The notes under the pieces are model-generated. The model was not told where the DNA came from, searched no databases, and saw nothing but the letters and a program-made list of their open reading frames with translations. A stretch of 32,043 nt of DNA from Lutibacter sp. (lineage in GTDB: Bacteria > Bacteroidota > Bacteroidia > Flavobacteriales > Flavobacteriaceae). The translations under genes and the position numbers were made by a program. Every line of letters begins with the position of its first letter. The first letter of the stretch is position 1. This document shows positions 1 through 9,181 of this stretch, in pieces. The stretch lies in NCBI RefSeq assembly GCF_013041805.1, contig NZ_JABDRI010000016.1, positions 1-32,043 of the forward strand. The letters run 5' to 3'.

Positions 1-2
1 AC

Positions 3-1181
3 GGTGCAGATTCAATTTATTTTGGTGTTGAGCAATTAAATATGCGTGCAAGAGCATCTATAAACTTTACCCTAGATGATTTACAAGAAATTTCCGACAG
101 ATGTAAAGCTAAGAATGTAAGAACATATCTCACATTAAATACCATAATTTACGATCACGATTTAACAATAGTTAAAACCTTACTCCAAAAAGCAAAAGAA
201 GCAAATATTACAGCTGTAATAGCAATGGATCAAGCAGTAATAGCTTCAGCTAGAGCTCTAGGAATGGAAGTGCATATTTCAACTCAAATTAATATTACTA
301 ATATTGAAACTGCTAAATTTTACGCTATGTTTGCTGACACTATGGTGTTAAGTAGAGAACTAAGCTTGCGTCAAGTAAAAAAAATTACTGAGCAAATTGA
401 AAAAGAAAATGTGTGTGGACCTTCAGGAAAATTAGTTGAAATTGAAATATTTGGACACGGTGCTTTATGTATGGCAGTTTCAGGAAAATGTTATATGAGT
501 TTACACAATCATAACTCATCGGCAAATAGAGGAGCTTGCAAACAAAATTGTAGAAAAAAATATACCGTAATAGATCAGGAAACAGGAGTTGAAATGGAAT
601 TAGATAATGAGTACATTATGTCTCCAAAAGATTTATGTACTATCGATTTTCTAGATCAAATAGTTGATGCCGGTGTAAAAGTTTTAAAAATTGAAGGAAG
701 AGGTAGAGCACCTGAATATGTAGCTAAAGTAATTAAATGTTATCGTGATGCTATTGATAGTATTGAAGATGGTACTTATAGCAAAGAAAATGTAATTTCG
801 TGGATGCAAGAATTAGAAAAAGTTTATAATCGAGGTTTTTGGAGTGGCTATTATTTAGGTCAGCAATTAGGAGAATGGAGCAAAGGTTCTGGTAGTCATG
901 CAACTCAAAAGAAAGTATATCTAGGCAAAGGAATGCATTTTTTCCCAAAAGCAAATATTGGTGAATTTAAAATTGAAGCATACGATATTACTATTGGAGA
1001 TACTATTTTAATTACAGGCCCTACAACGGGAGCACAAGAAATGGAAGTTAAAGAAATGTATATAAATGATGTAAAGGGAGAAAAGGGACAGAAAGGAGAT
1101 TCCGTTACAATTCCACTTGAATTTAGGATAAGACCTTCAGACAAGTTGTATAAAATTGTCGAAAATAAAGTGGAAGCTTAA
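3..1181 (+). CDS. U32-family peptidase-like protein (possible RNA hydroxylase), 5' truncated by window edge
   Basis: The reading frame is open from base 3, and the first visible residues (GADSIYFGVEQLNMRARA) are the typical start of a U32 domain, so the gene begins outside the window and the ATG at 42 is internal. The U32 signature is present around bases 450-560: E-x-F-x-x-G-A-L-C, then G-K-C and two further cysteines (AC...NC), the four cysteines that bind an iron-sulfur cluster in this family. Although historically called collagenase-like peptidases, characterised members RlhA and TrhP are oxygen-independent 23S rRNA/tRNA hydroxylases, and UbiU/UbiV hydroxylate ubiquinone precursors. I infer an RNA hydroxylase more readily than a protease, but the exact substrate cannot be read from sequence. 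The TAA stop overlaps the ATG of the following ferredoxin gene (TAATG), implying translational coupling. Confidence 0.88.
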   Translation, partial: GADSIYFGVEQLNMRARASINFTLDDLQEISDRCKAKNVRTYLTLNTIIYDHDLTIVKTLLQKAKEANITAVIAMDQAVIASARALGMEVHISTQINITNIETAKFYAMFADTMVLSRELSLRQVKKITEQIEKENVCGPSGKLVEIEIFGHGALCMAVSGKCYMSLHNHNSSANRGACKQNCRKKYTVIDQETGVEMELDNEYIMSPKDLCTIDFLDQIVDAGVKVLKIEGRGRAPEYVAKVIKCYRDAIDSIEDGTYSKENVISWMQELEKVYNRGFWSGYYLGQQLGEWSKGSGSHATQKKVYLGKGMHFFPKANIGEFKIEAYDITIGDTILITGPTTGAQEMEVKEMYINDVKGEKGQKGDSVTIPLEFRIRPSDKLYKIVENKVEA

Positions 1182-1411
1182 TGGTAATTATTACCTTGCA
1201 AAGAGCTAAATGCATTGGTTGTAATTACTGTGTTGAACTAGCGCCATCTCAGTTTCAAATGTCTAAAAAAGATGGTAAATCTGTATTGCTTCATTCAAAA
1301 GAAAAAAAAGGGTTTTTCACAATCAAGTCTCCAGACGAAACTATTTTTGAAGATAGCATAAAAGCTAAAGAAGCCTGTCCAGTAAAAATTATTGACGTAA
1401 AGCAAACTTAA
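1181..1411 (+). CDS. Small [4Fe-4S] ferredoxin
   Basis: A 76-residue protein with C11-x2-C14-x2-C17 near the N terminus and a C66-P motif near the C terminus, the arrangement of a single-cluster [4Fe-4S] ferredoxin. It has no signal peptide or membrane segment, so it should be a cytosolic electron carrier. Its ATG shares one base with the stop of the U32 gene, which suggests that the two are made together and that the ferredoxin supplies electrons to, or otherwise serves, the Fe-S-dependent U32 enzyme. That partnership is inferred from gene order. The family call is secure; the redox partner is not. Confidence 0.88.
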   Translation: MVIITLQRAKCIGCNYCVELAPSQFQMSKKDGKSVLLHSKEKKGFFTIKSPDETIFEDSIKAKEACPVKIIDVKQT

Positions 1412-1523
1412 AAACCATTTGTAACGTTTTACAGTTAGTAATTTTAATTTATCTTTACAAATTAGTGAAGATTATAACATTAAAATGTTAATGTTATTTA
1501 ACACCATAAAAATTAAAAATAAT

Positions 1524-2840
1524 ATGAGCTGTAATAGTTGCTCTTCAGATATAAATAGCGTACCAAAAGGTTGTAAAAGTAATGGAAGTTGTGCCACAGG
1601 AGATTGTGAAAAACTTTCTGTTTTTGACTGGTTGGGCAATATGTCTTTACCAACAGGTCAAGACCCTATAAACATTGTTGAAGTTCGTTTTAAAAATGGA
1701 CGAAAACATTTTTACAAAAATGTGGACAATTTACCAATTTCAATAGGTGATATTATTGCAGTTGAAGGAAATCCTGGTCATGATATTGGAACAGTTTCAC
1801 TTACGGGTGAACTTATAAAAGTTCAAATGAAGAAAATGGGGATTGAAATAGATAGTGAAGATATAAAAAAAATATACCGAAAAGCGACTCAAAAGGATAT
1901 AGACGTTTGGACTGCCGCACGTAATAAAGAATATGACACACAATTTAGGGGTAGAGAAATATTAGGTAGGCTAGGTTTAAAAATGAAGCTTTCTGATGTG
2001 GAATATCAAGGTGATGGAAATAAAGCTACATTTTATTACACCGCAGAGGAAAGAGTCGATTTTAGGCAATTAATTAGAGATTTTGCTAGTGCTTTTAGTA
2101 TTAGAGTTGAGATGAAACAAGTTGGACTTCGACAAGAAGCAGCGAGACTTGGCGGTATTGGATCTTGTGGTAGAGAATTATGTTGTTCTACGTGGTTAAC
2201 AGACTTAAGAAATGTAAATACCTCTTCAGCACGATACCAACAATTATCATTAAATCCACAAAAATTAGCAGGTCAATGTGGAAAACTAAAGTGTTGTTTA
2301 AATTATGAACTAGATACTTATTTAGATGCTCTTAAAGGTTTTCCAAGACAAGATACCATTTTAAAGACTCATAAAGGAGACGCGATGTTTATTAAAATGG
2401 ATATATTTAAAGGATTACTTTGGTATACTTATAAAGAAAATAGAGCGAAATGGTTTAAACTTACTTTAGAACAAGTTCAAGAAATAATTGAATTAAATAA
2501 AAATAAAGAACTGGTTCAATCTTTAGAGGAGTACGAATTAGATTTAGCTGTTGTCGCAAAGGTAGAATTTGAAAATGTTGTTGGCCAAGATAGTTTAACA
2601 AGATTTGATGCTCCTAAGCAAAAAAAGAAAAGAAATAAATCTAGAAATTTAAAAAAACAACAAGCAACAAATCGACCTCAACATAAAAACAATAAGACAG
2701 GTAAAAAACAACATCCAAATCAGCAAAACCAAGCTCAAAAACAGCAAAAACCTAATTCAAATCAACCTGTTAAAAAAGCAACTAGAAACAAAAAAAGAAG
2801 ACCACCAAGAAAAAGTGCAAACGAAACTAAAAATACATAA
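1524..2840 (+). CDS. ricT: RicT/YaaT-like PSP1 domain protein with basic C-terminal tail
   Basis: A 438-residue protein when started at the ATG at 1524 (protein start M-S-C-N-S-C); a longer reading from 1485 adds 13 unconvincing residues. The N terminus is cysteine-rich. The PSP1 domain in the middle carries the family's two cysteine clusters, GIGSCGRELCCSTWL and LAGQCGKLKCCLNYE. In Bacillus subtilis RicT works with RicA and RicF in an Fe-S-containing complex that influences RNA maturation; the role in Bacteroidota is not established. The last 70 or so residues are a low-complexity Lys/Gln/Asn/Arg-rich tail, suggesting nucleic-acid contact. A possible weak promoter is TATCTTTA at 1450-1457. 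The 3' end overlaps gldH by 26 bases. Confidence 0.85.
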   Translation: MSCNSCSSDINSVPKGCKSNGSCATGDCEKLSVFDWLGNMSLPTGQDPINIVEVRFKNGRKHFYKNVDNLPISIGDIIAVEGNPGHDIGTVSLTGELIKVQMKKMGIEIDSEDIKKIYRKATQKDIDVWTAARNKEYDTQFRGREILGRLGLKMKLSDVEYQGDGNKATFYYTAEERVDFRQLIRDFASAFSIRVEMKQVGLRQEAARLGGIGSCGRELCCSTWLTDLRNVNTSSARYQQLSLNPQKLAGQCGKLKCCLNYELDTYLDALKGFPRQDTILKTHKGDAMFIKMDIFKGLLWYTYKENRAKWFKLTLEQVQEIIELNKNKELVQSLEEYELDLAVVAKVEFENVVGQDSLTRFDAPKQKKKRNKSRNLKKQQATNRPQHKNNKTGKKQHPNQQNQAQKQQKPNSNQPVKKATRNKKRRPPRKSANETKNT

Positions 2841-3318
2841 CTATATTCTATTTTTAATAGGTGTATTCTTACTCATATCATGTGACTCTAATATGATTTT
2901 TGATGATTATAAATCAATTGAAAATCATCAATGGAGTTCAGAAAAAAATATTTCTTTTATTGTATTTAATTCAGATACTATTTCTACAAGAAATGTGTTT
3001 ATAAATATAAGAAACAATAAAAAATATGAGTTTAACTCTTTATTTTTAATTGCAAAAATGGAATTTCCAAGTGGTTATAAAATTGTTGACACACTAGAAT
3101 ATGAAATGACTGATCCGTTTGGAAATTGGTTAGGTTCTGGTTTTACAGATATTAAAGAAAATAAACTTTTTTATAAAGAAAATGTTATTTTTTCTGAAAA
3201 AGGAGATTATAAATTTAGTGTACAACACGCCACACGAAGTATAAATGATGTTGAAGGCATCATACCTTTACAAGGAATTACAGATGTAGGTTTACGAATA
3301 GAAAAAGTTAAAAAATGA
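2815..3318 (+). CDS. gldH: Gliding motility lipoprotein GldH
   Basis: A 167-residue lipoprotein: a short basic start, a hydrophobic stretch at residues 10-22, and the lipobox Leu-Ile-Ser-Cys with the lipidated Cys23, followed by Asp. The mature part (FDDYKSIENHQW, DPFGNWLGSGF) matches my recollection of GldH, which is needed for gliding motility in Flavobacterium johnsoniae and sits in the cell envelope. The only usable start is GTG at 2815, inside the ricT 3' end, since no ATG precedes the signal peptide in this frame. The stop overlaps the next start as ATGA. The position between a PSP1 protein and a class A penicillin-binding protein fits the flavobacterial gene order as I remember it. No other gld/spr genes are in the window. 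Confidence 0.82.
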   Translation: MQTKLKIHNYILFLIGVFLLISCDSNMIFDDYKSIENHQWSSEKNISFIVFNSDTISTRNVFINIRNNKKYEFNSLFLIAKMEFPSGYKIVDTLEYEMTDPFGNWLGSGFTDIKENKLFYKENVIFSEKGDYKFSVQHATRSINDVEGIIPLQGITDVGLRIEKVKK

Positions 3319-5609
3319 AAAAAAACACAACTACTAAAAATAATTTTTTTATCTATATAAAATGGTTTTGGATTGTTATTTTAGGTGGAACTTCGGCTTT
3401 AATACTATTATTTTTATTGGCTTCTTGGGGTGTTTTTGGAGCGCTACCTTCATTTGAAGAATTAGAAAATCCAGAAAAGAACTTAGCTTCTGAAGTGATT
3501 TCAATAGATGGAAAAACATTAGGTAAATATTTTAAAGAAAATAGAACACCAGTAAAATTTAAAGATTTACCAGATAATTTAATAAAAGCATTAGTAGCTA
3601 CAGAAGATGAACGTTTTTACGACCATTCAGGAATAGATTTTAAATCAACATTTAGAGCCGTTGCAAAAATGGGTAAAGGCGGTGGAGGTAGTACTATTAC
3701 GCAACAATTGGCTAAATTATTATTTCATGGAGAAGGTTCTAGAAGTCTACCAGAAAGAATTTTACAAAAGGTAAAGGAGTATGTTATAGCAATTAAATTA
3801 GAAAGGCAATATACCAAACAAGAAATTTTAACAATGTACTTAAATAAGTACGACTTTTTAAATTTAGCGGTTGGTATTCGCTCTGCTTCAAGAATCTATT
3901 TTGGAAAAGAACCAATTGATTTAAAAGTCTCTGAATCTGCTATGTTAGTAGGAATGTTAAAAAACTCGTCGCTATTTAACCCATTAAAGGAATATAGGGT
4001 AGACACAGTACTGCACAGAAGAAATGTTGTATTGAAGCAAATGGAACGTAATAATTTCATTTCAAAAAAATTAAAAGATTCATTACAGTTAAATGACTTA
4101 GGTCTAGATGTTCATAGAGAAGATCACAGTGATGGATCTGCAACCTACTTTAGAGAATATTTACGTGATTTTATGAAAACTTGGATTAAAAATAATCCAA
4201 AACCTGATGGTAGTCAATATGATTTGCATCGTGATGGATTAAAGATTTATGTAACCTTAGATTCTCGAATGCAAATGTATGCAGAAGAAGCAATGAATGA
4301 GCACATGTCTAATTTACAAAGAATATTTTTTAAAGAACAAAAAAGAAATAGAACCGCTCCTTTTTATGACTTAGATAGAAAACAAATTACTAGTACATTG
4401 GAACAAGCAATGAAACGCTCTAATCGTTGGAGGCAAATGAAAAAATCAGGTGCTTCTGAAAAGGAAATTAGAGCTTCATTTGATAAAAAAGTGAATATGA
4501 AAGTGTTTTCTTATAAAGGAGATATTGACACTATTTTATCACCAAAAGACTCAATTCGTTATTACAAGCATATTTTAAGATCGGGATTGTTATCAGTAGA
4601 ACCAGAATCAGGTCATGTGAAAGCTTGGGTTGGTGGTGTTGATTATAAGCACTTTCAATTTGATGCAGTAAAACAACAAAAAAGGCAGGTAGGTTCAACA
4701 TTTAAACCTTTTGTTTATGCAACTGCAATCAATCAGTTAAACTTATCACCTTGTGATAAATTTCCAAATACCCCATATACCATTCCTAAGGAAAAATATG
4801 GAATGCCAGAGGATTGGACTCCAAAAAATTCAAGTGATGATTATGGTGGAGAACTTACTTTAAAACAAGCGTTAGCTGGCTCAGTGAATGTAATTACTGC
4901 GAAACTAATAGATATGGTAAACCCACAAAATGTGGTTAGTTTAGCTAAAAGAGCTGGTATAAAAAGTGAAATACCAGCGGTACCTGCAATTGCATTAGGC
5001 TCGGTAGATTTAAGTTTATATGAAATGGTAGGAGCATACGCAACTTTTGCGAATAAAGGATTGCAAGTGGAACCAATGATGTTGTTAAAAATTGAAGATA
5101 AAAATGGTACTGTTTTAGAACAATTTGTACCAAATTCTAAAGAGGTATTAAGTGAAGAATCCGCTTTTGTAGTTATCAATTTACTTGAAGGGGTTACAGA
5201 TGGTGGTTCTGGGATTCGTTTAAGAACTAAATGGGGATCTTATCCAGATAATGTAGCAACTGGTTACCCATATGAGTTTACAAATCCTATAGCAGGTAAA
5301 ACAGGAACTACACAGAATCAGTCTGATGGGTGGTTTATGGGAATTGTGCCAAATTTAGCAACTGGAGTTTGGGTTGGTGCAGAAGACAGAGCAACTCATT
5401 TTGCCGGAATTACCTATGGGCAAGGAGCTTCTATGGCCTTACCTATTTGGGCATTATATTATAAGAAATTATATGCAGATGCTAATTTGAATATTAGTCA
5501 AGATGAGTTTGAAAAACCTAAAAATCTCAGTATCAAGGTAAATTGCGATGAAACTAATGTAGATGGGGATAATCTAGATGATATTATTGAGGAAGATCCA
5601 GAATTTTAA
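3315..5609 (+). CDS. Bifunctional class A penicillin-binding protein (PBP1A)
   Basis: A 764-residue inner-membrane enzyme that polymerises lipid II and cross-links peptidoglycan. A transmembrane anchor lies at about residues 13-38. The GT51 glycosyltransferase domain follows, with catalytic E97 in the EDERFYDHSG motif, then GGSTITQQLAK and a KLERQYTKQEILTMYLN block. The transpeptidase domain has S461-T-F-K464 (acyl-enzyme serine), S523-V-N525 and K662-T-G664, so all three active-site motifs are intact. The C terminus is acidic (last 20 residues rich in Asp/Glu). The start ATG overlaps the gldH stop by four bases, so it is translationally coupled to gldH. Confidence 0.95.
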   Translation: MKKNTTTKNNFFIYIKWFWIVILGGTSALILLFLLASWGVFGALPSFEELENPEKNLASEVISIDGKTLGKYFKENRTPVKFKDLPDNLIKALVATEDERFYDHSGIDFKSTFRAVAKMGKGGGGSTITQQLAKLLFHGEGSRSLPERILQKVKEYVIAIKLERQYTKQEILTMYLNKYDFLNLAVGIRSASRIYFGKEPIDLKVSESAMLVGMLKNSSLFNPLKEYRVDTVLHRRNVVLKQMERNNFISKKLKDSLQLNDLGLDVHREDHSDGSATYFREYLRDFMKTWIKNNPKPDGSQYDLHRDGLKIYVTLDSRMQMYAEEAMNEHMSNLQRIFFKEQKRNRTAPFYDLDRKQITSTLEQAMKRSNRWRQMKKSGASEKEIRASFDKKVNMKVFSYKGDIDTILSPKDSIRYYKHILRSGLLSVEPESGHVKAWVGGVDYKHFQFDAVKQQKRQVGSTFKPFVYATAINQLNLSPCDKFPNTPYTIPKEKYGMPEDWTPKNSSDDYGGELTLKQALAGSVNVITAKLIDMVNPQNVVSLAKRAGIKSEIPAVPAIALGSVDLSLYEMVGAYATFANKGLQVEPMMLLKIEDKNGTVLEQFVPNSKEVLSEESAFVVINLLEGVTDGGSGIRLRTKWGSYPDNVATGYPYEFTNPIAGKTGTTQNQSDGWFMGIVPNLATGVWVGAEDRATHFAGITYGQGASMALPIWALYYKKLYADANLNISQDEFEKPKNLSIKVNCDETNVDGDNLDDIIEEDPEF

Positions 5610-5615
5610 TTTGAA

Positions 5616-7436
5616 ATGAGTATAAAACCTTTTTGGAAGCCATCAACAAAAACTATTAAGCACAGCAACATTTACAAAATGATGCAAGCAAACGGATTTG
5701 AAAATTATCAAGATTTTTGGAAATGGTCAGTCCGTAATAAAGAAGAATTTTGGGAAGCTACTGTTAAAAATTTAGGCATTAAATTAGAGAAAGAATATAC
5801 TTCATTCCTAGATATTTCTAAAGGTGTTGAAAATCCTAAATGGTTAAAAAACGCAAAATTAAATATCATAGATTCTTGTTTTCAGAATGAAGATGAAGCT
5901 ACCGTACTTATTTTTCAAAAAGAAGGAAAAGAAATTCAAAAAGTTTCACAAATAGAGCTGTTAAAATTAGTAAACCAAATTGCAAATGGTTTAGTTGAAT
6001 TAGGTTTACAACAAGGAGATAAAATAGCTATTGATATGCCAATGACATTGGAAGCTGTAGCTATTTATTTAGCGGGTATTAAGGCTGGAATGCCTATTGT
6101 AACAATAGCCGATAGTTTTACACCAAACGAAATTGCAGTTCGTTTAAAAATTACAGAACCAAAAGTAATTTTCACACAAGATGTGTTGCAAAGAGCAGGC
6201 AAAGAATTACCTCTTTTTGAAAAGGTTTGTGAATTAAATGATACCAAAGCAGTAGTTCTAAAAGTTTCAAATACAAATGTTTCTTTGAGAGAAAATGATA
6301 TATTGTGGACTGAATTTTTAAGCTCAAAAAAAGAGTTTTCAACGGTAATTCAAAACCCTGATGATATTATTACAATCTTATTTTCATCTGGAACAACAGG
6401 TGAGCCGAAAGCAATACCTTGGACACACACCACTCCAATAAAAGGAGCCAGCGATGGTTATTATCATCAAGATATTCATAAAAATGATGTGGTTTGTTGG
6501 CCAACAAATTTAGGTTGGATGATGGGACCTTGGTTGGTTTTTGCAGCCCTTATTAATAAAGCATCAATTGCCTTATATTATGGAGCACCAATGGGTGTAG
6601 AATTTGGCAAATTTGTACAAGATGCACAAGTTACTATGTTGGGTGTAATTCCAAGCTTTGTAAAACATTGGAAAACATCTAACTGTATGGAAAATTTAGA
6701 ATGGAATTCTATAAAATGTTTTAGCTCTACTGGTGAAGTTTCAAATCCATCAGAAATGGAATATTTAATGCAATTAGCTAATAATAAACCAGTTATTGAA
6801 TATTGTGGCGGAACTGAAATTGGAGGAGGATATGTTACTAGTACGATGGTACAACCAAATATAGCAAGTACATTTTCTACGCAGGCATTAGGAGGTGAAT
6901 TTGTTTTATTAGATGAAAACAACAACAAATCAAACAAAGGAGAGTTATTTATAATACCTCCGGTTATGGGCTTGTCTAATACACTTTTAAATAGAAACCA
7001 TTTTGATGTTTATTATAAAGGTACACCAACTTATAAAGGCCAATTATTACGTCGCCATGGAGATGAATTACAGCAATTAGAGAACGGCTATTATAAGGCA
7101 CAAGGGCGAGTTGATGATGCAATTAATTTGGGGGGAATAAAAGTGAGCTCCATTCAAATTGAAGCAGTTTTAAATCAGTTAGAATTTATTAAAGAAAGTG
7201 CAGCTATCGCCGTTTCACCAAAAAATGGAGGGCCAAGTTTATTGGTTGTTTATTATGTTGAAATTAAATCAAATCTTTCAAATGAAGAACGTTTGAACGA
7301 GGCAAAATCTTGTATTAGAAAGCAGTTAAATCCGTTATTTAAAGTAACCGATTTAGTTAAAATTGATAGTTTACCTCGCACTGCATCTAATAAAGTAATG
7401 CGCAGAAAACTAAGAGATTTATACGAAAACAGTTAA
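5616..7436 (+). CDS. AMP-dependent acyl-CoA synthetase (ANL superfamily, AAE17/18-like)
   Basis: A 606-residue cytosolic adenylate-forming enzyme. The P-loop motif S257-S-G-T-T-G-E-P-K265 and the following AIPWTH are clear, as are the region around WPTNLGWMMGPWL and the C-terminal lysine motif PRTASNKVMRRK with the putative catalytic K593. The N terminus resembles the acetyl-CoA synthetase N-terminal domain. The block around WPTNLGWMMGPW resembles plant acyl-activating enzymes AAE17/AAE18 as I remember them. It should activate a carboxylic acid to its CoA thioester via an acyl-AMP; the substrate (acetate, acetoacetate or another short acid) cannot be decided. It starts six bases after the PBP gene and ends seven bases before xth. 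Confidence 0.87.
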   Translation: MSIKPFWKPSTKTIKHSNIYKMMQANGFENYQDFWKWSVRNKEEFWEATVKNLGIKLEKEYTSFLDISKGVENPKWLKNAKLNIIDSCFQNEDEATVLIFQKEGKEIQKVSQIELLKLVNQIANGLVELGLQQGDKIAIDMPMTLEAVAIYLAGIKAGMPIVTIADSFTPNEIAVRLKITEPKVIFTQDVLQRAGKELPLFEKVCELNDTKAVVLKVSNTNVSLRENDILWTEFLSSKKEFSTVIQNPDDIITILFSSGTTGEPKAIPWTHTTPIKGASDGYYHQDIHKNDVVCWPTNLGWMMGPWLVFAALINKASIALYYGAPMGVEFGKFVQDAQVTMLGVIPSFVKHWKTSNCMENLEWNSIKCFSSTGEVSNPSEMEYLMQLANNKPVIEYCGGTEIGGGYVTSTMVQPNIASTFSTQALGGEFVLLDENNNKSNKGELFIIPPVMGLSNTLLNRNHFDVYYKGTPTYKGQLLRRHGDELQQLENGYYKAQGRVDDAINLGGIKVSSIQIEAVLNQLEFIKESAAIAVSPKNGGPSLLVVYYVEIKSNLSNEERLNEAKSCIRKQLNPLFKVTDLVKIDSLPRTASNKVMRRKLRDLYENS

Positions 7437-7443
7437 TTTATTT

Positions 7444-8202
7444 ATGAAAATAATATCATATAATGTAAACGGAATTAGAGCCGCTTTAAAAAAGGGATTT
7501 ATAGATTGGTTACAAGTTGCAAGTCCTGATGTGATTTGTATTCAGGAAACAAAAGCACATAAGGAGCAATTAGATTTAAACTTATTTGAAGAAGCAGGTT
7601 ACCCATTTCATTATTGGTTTTCAGCTGAAAAGAAAGGGTATAGCAGTGTTGCAATTTTATCCAAGCACAAGCCAAATCATGTAGAATACGGTACAGGTAT
7701 TGAAACCATGGATTTTGAAGGAAGAAATCTTCGAATCGATTTTGATGATTTTTCCGTAATGAGTTTGTATTTACCCTCCGGAACTAATGATGCTCGACTC
7801 AATTTTAAGTTAAATTATATGGCTGAATTTCAGGAGTATGTAAACGAGTTAAAAAAAGAAATTCCTAATATCATTATTTGTGGAGATTATAATATTTGCC
7901 ATGAAGAAATTGATATTCATAACCCAAAAATGAAAGGTGTTTCAGGGTTTTTACCAATTGAAAGAGATTGGATTGGAGAATTTATAAATAGTGGTTTTAT
8001 AGATTCATTTAGATATTTAAACAAAGAACCTCATCATTATTCTTGGTGGAGTTATCGTGCAAACGCTAGAAATAATAACAAAGGTTGGAGAATAGATTAT
8101 CATATGGTAAGCGAACCAATGAAAGATAGGATTAAAAGAGCTTATATTTTGCCAGAAGCAAAACATTCAGATCATTGCCCAATAGTTGTTGAAATTGAAT
8201 AA
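7444..8202 (+). CDS. xth: Exodeoxyribonuclease III (AP endonuclease, ExoIII family)
   Basis: A 252-residue exonuclease/endonuclease/phosphatase-fold enzyme that cuts DNA at abasic sites in base excision repair and acts as a 3' exonuclease. Diagnostic motifs are complete: NGIRAA near residue 9, metal-binding E35 in IQETK, the SLYLPSG strand, D148 and N150 in GDYNI, GWRIDYH near 214-220, and the terminal D243-H244 in KHSDHCPI. Length matches bacterial ExoIII. It begins seven bases after the acyl-CoA synthetase stop and probably shares its transcript. Confidence 0.95.
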   Translation: MKIISYNVNGIRAALKKGFIDWLQVASPDVICIQETKAHKEQLDLNLFEEAGYPFHYWFSAEKKGYSSVAILSKHKPNHVEYGTGIETMDFEGRNLRIDFDDFSVMSLYLPSGTNDARLNFKLNYMAEFQEYVNELKKEIPNIIICGDYNICHEEIDIHNPKMKGVSGFLPIERDWIGEFINSGFIDSFRYLNKEPHHYSWWSYRANARNNNKGWRIDYHMVSEPMKDRIKRAYILPEAKHSDHCPIVVEIE

Positions 8203-8224
8203 TCAGAATTAAAAAATTAGGAAT

Positions 8225-9175
8225 ATGTTTAAAAAAATAATAGTTTTTATAATTGCAGTTATTACATTAAGTTCATGTGTTTCTAAAAAATTATATCAAG
8301 AATTAGATAGTAAATACGAAAAATTAAAAGCTTCAAATTCTGCATTGATTCAAGAAAAAGATGATTTATTAGCTTCAAAAAACAAGTTAACATCGAATTT
8401 AGAAAAGCTTCAAAATGAATATAATGAGCTATCAGACGAAAAGGAAATTTTACAAAATGAATTTATATCGCTTAAACATAGCTATAAAAATTTAGACGAA
8501 TCATATAAAGCGCTATCAACTCAAAGTTCTAAAAAATTAGCTGAGCAATCTAAAAAAAATCAAGAGTTATTATCAAAACTTGAAGAGAAGGAAAAAACAT
8601 TAGCTACAGAAAGTATGCGTTTAGAAAAACTTCAAAAAGAGTTAGACCAACGCTCAAAACAAATAACAGAACTTCAAAAGTTAATCGATGCAAAAGAAGC
8701 CCAAATGCAACAGTTAAAACAAGCAATTTCTGACGCTTTGCACAATTTTGAAGGCAAAGGATTAACTGTAGTTCATAAAAATGGAAAAATTTATGTTTCT
8801 ATGGAAAATAAATTATTATTTAACTCAGGAAGTTGGGCAGTTGGTTCAGAAGGGAAGAAAGCAGTAGAGCAATTAGCGAGTGTTTTATCTGAAAATACCG
8901 ATATTCAAGTGCTTATTGAAGGACACACGGATAACGACCCTTATGTTGGAAAAACATTATTAGATAACTGGGATTTATCAGTAAAAAGAGCGACTGCAAT
9001 TGTTAGAATTTTAAAGGAAAAAGGAGTAAATCCAACTCAAATAACAGCTGCAGGAAGAGGTGAATTTGTACCTGTTGATTCAAATAAAACAATGGCTGGA
9101 AAAGCAAAAAATAGAAGAATTGAGATTATTTTAGCACCTAATTTTGATGAAATTTCAAAACTTTTAAATGAATAA
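8225..9175 (+). CDS. OmpA-family peptidoglycan-binding lipoprotein with coiled coil
   Basis: A 316-residue protein with a lipoprotein signal peptide (lipobox LSSC, Cys18), a long predicted coiled coil at about residues 22-170 rich in Lys, Glu and Leu heptads, and a C-terminal OmpA-like domain at about 190-305. The peptidoglycan-binding residues expected for this domain are present: D236 in EGHTDN and R255 in the LSVKRA helix, with NRRIEI at the end. It probably tethers the outer membrane to peptidoglycan. It is followed after six bases by a lytic transglycosylase, consistent with a cell-wall gene group. Confidence 0.92.
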   Translation: MFKKIIVFIIAVITLSSCVSKKLYQELDSKYEKLKASNSALIQEKDDLLASKNKLTSNLEKLQNEYNELSDEKEILQNEFISLKHSYKNLDESYKALSTQSSKKLAEQSKKNQELLSKLEEKEKTLATESMRLEKLQKELDQRSKQITELQKLIDAKEAQMQQLKQAISDALHNFEGKGLTVVHKNGKIYVSMENKLLFNSGSWAVGSEGKKAVEQLASVLSENTDIQVLIEGHTDNDPYVGKTLLDNWDLSVKRATAIVRILKEKGVNPTQITAAGRGEFVPVDSNKTMAGKAKNRRIEIILAPNFDEISKLLNE

Positions 9176-9181
9176 TATTGA

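Noticed and set aside
42-44. ATG at 42 as the start of the U32 gene
   Set aside because: Typical U32 N-terminal residues continue in frame upstream to base 3, so the true start lies outside the window.
1485-1523. ATG at 1485 as ricT start
   Set aside because: The extra 13 residues look non-coding, and the M-S-C-x-x-C start at 1524 is typical of the flavobacterial family.
4841-5179. Minus-strand open frame of 112 codons within the PBP1A gene
   Set aside because: It is a shadow of a well-supported gene: no motif, and the PBP transpeptidase motifs lie in the other strand.
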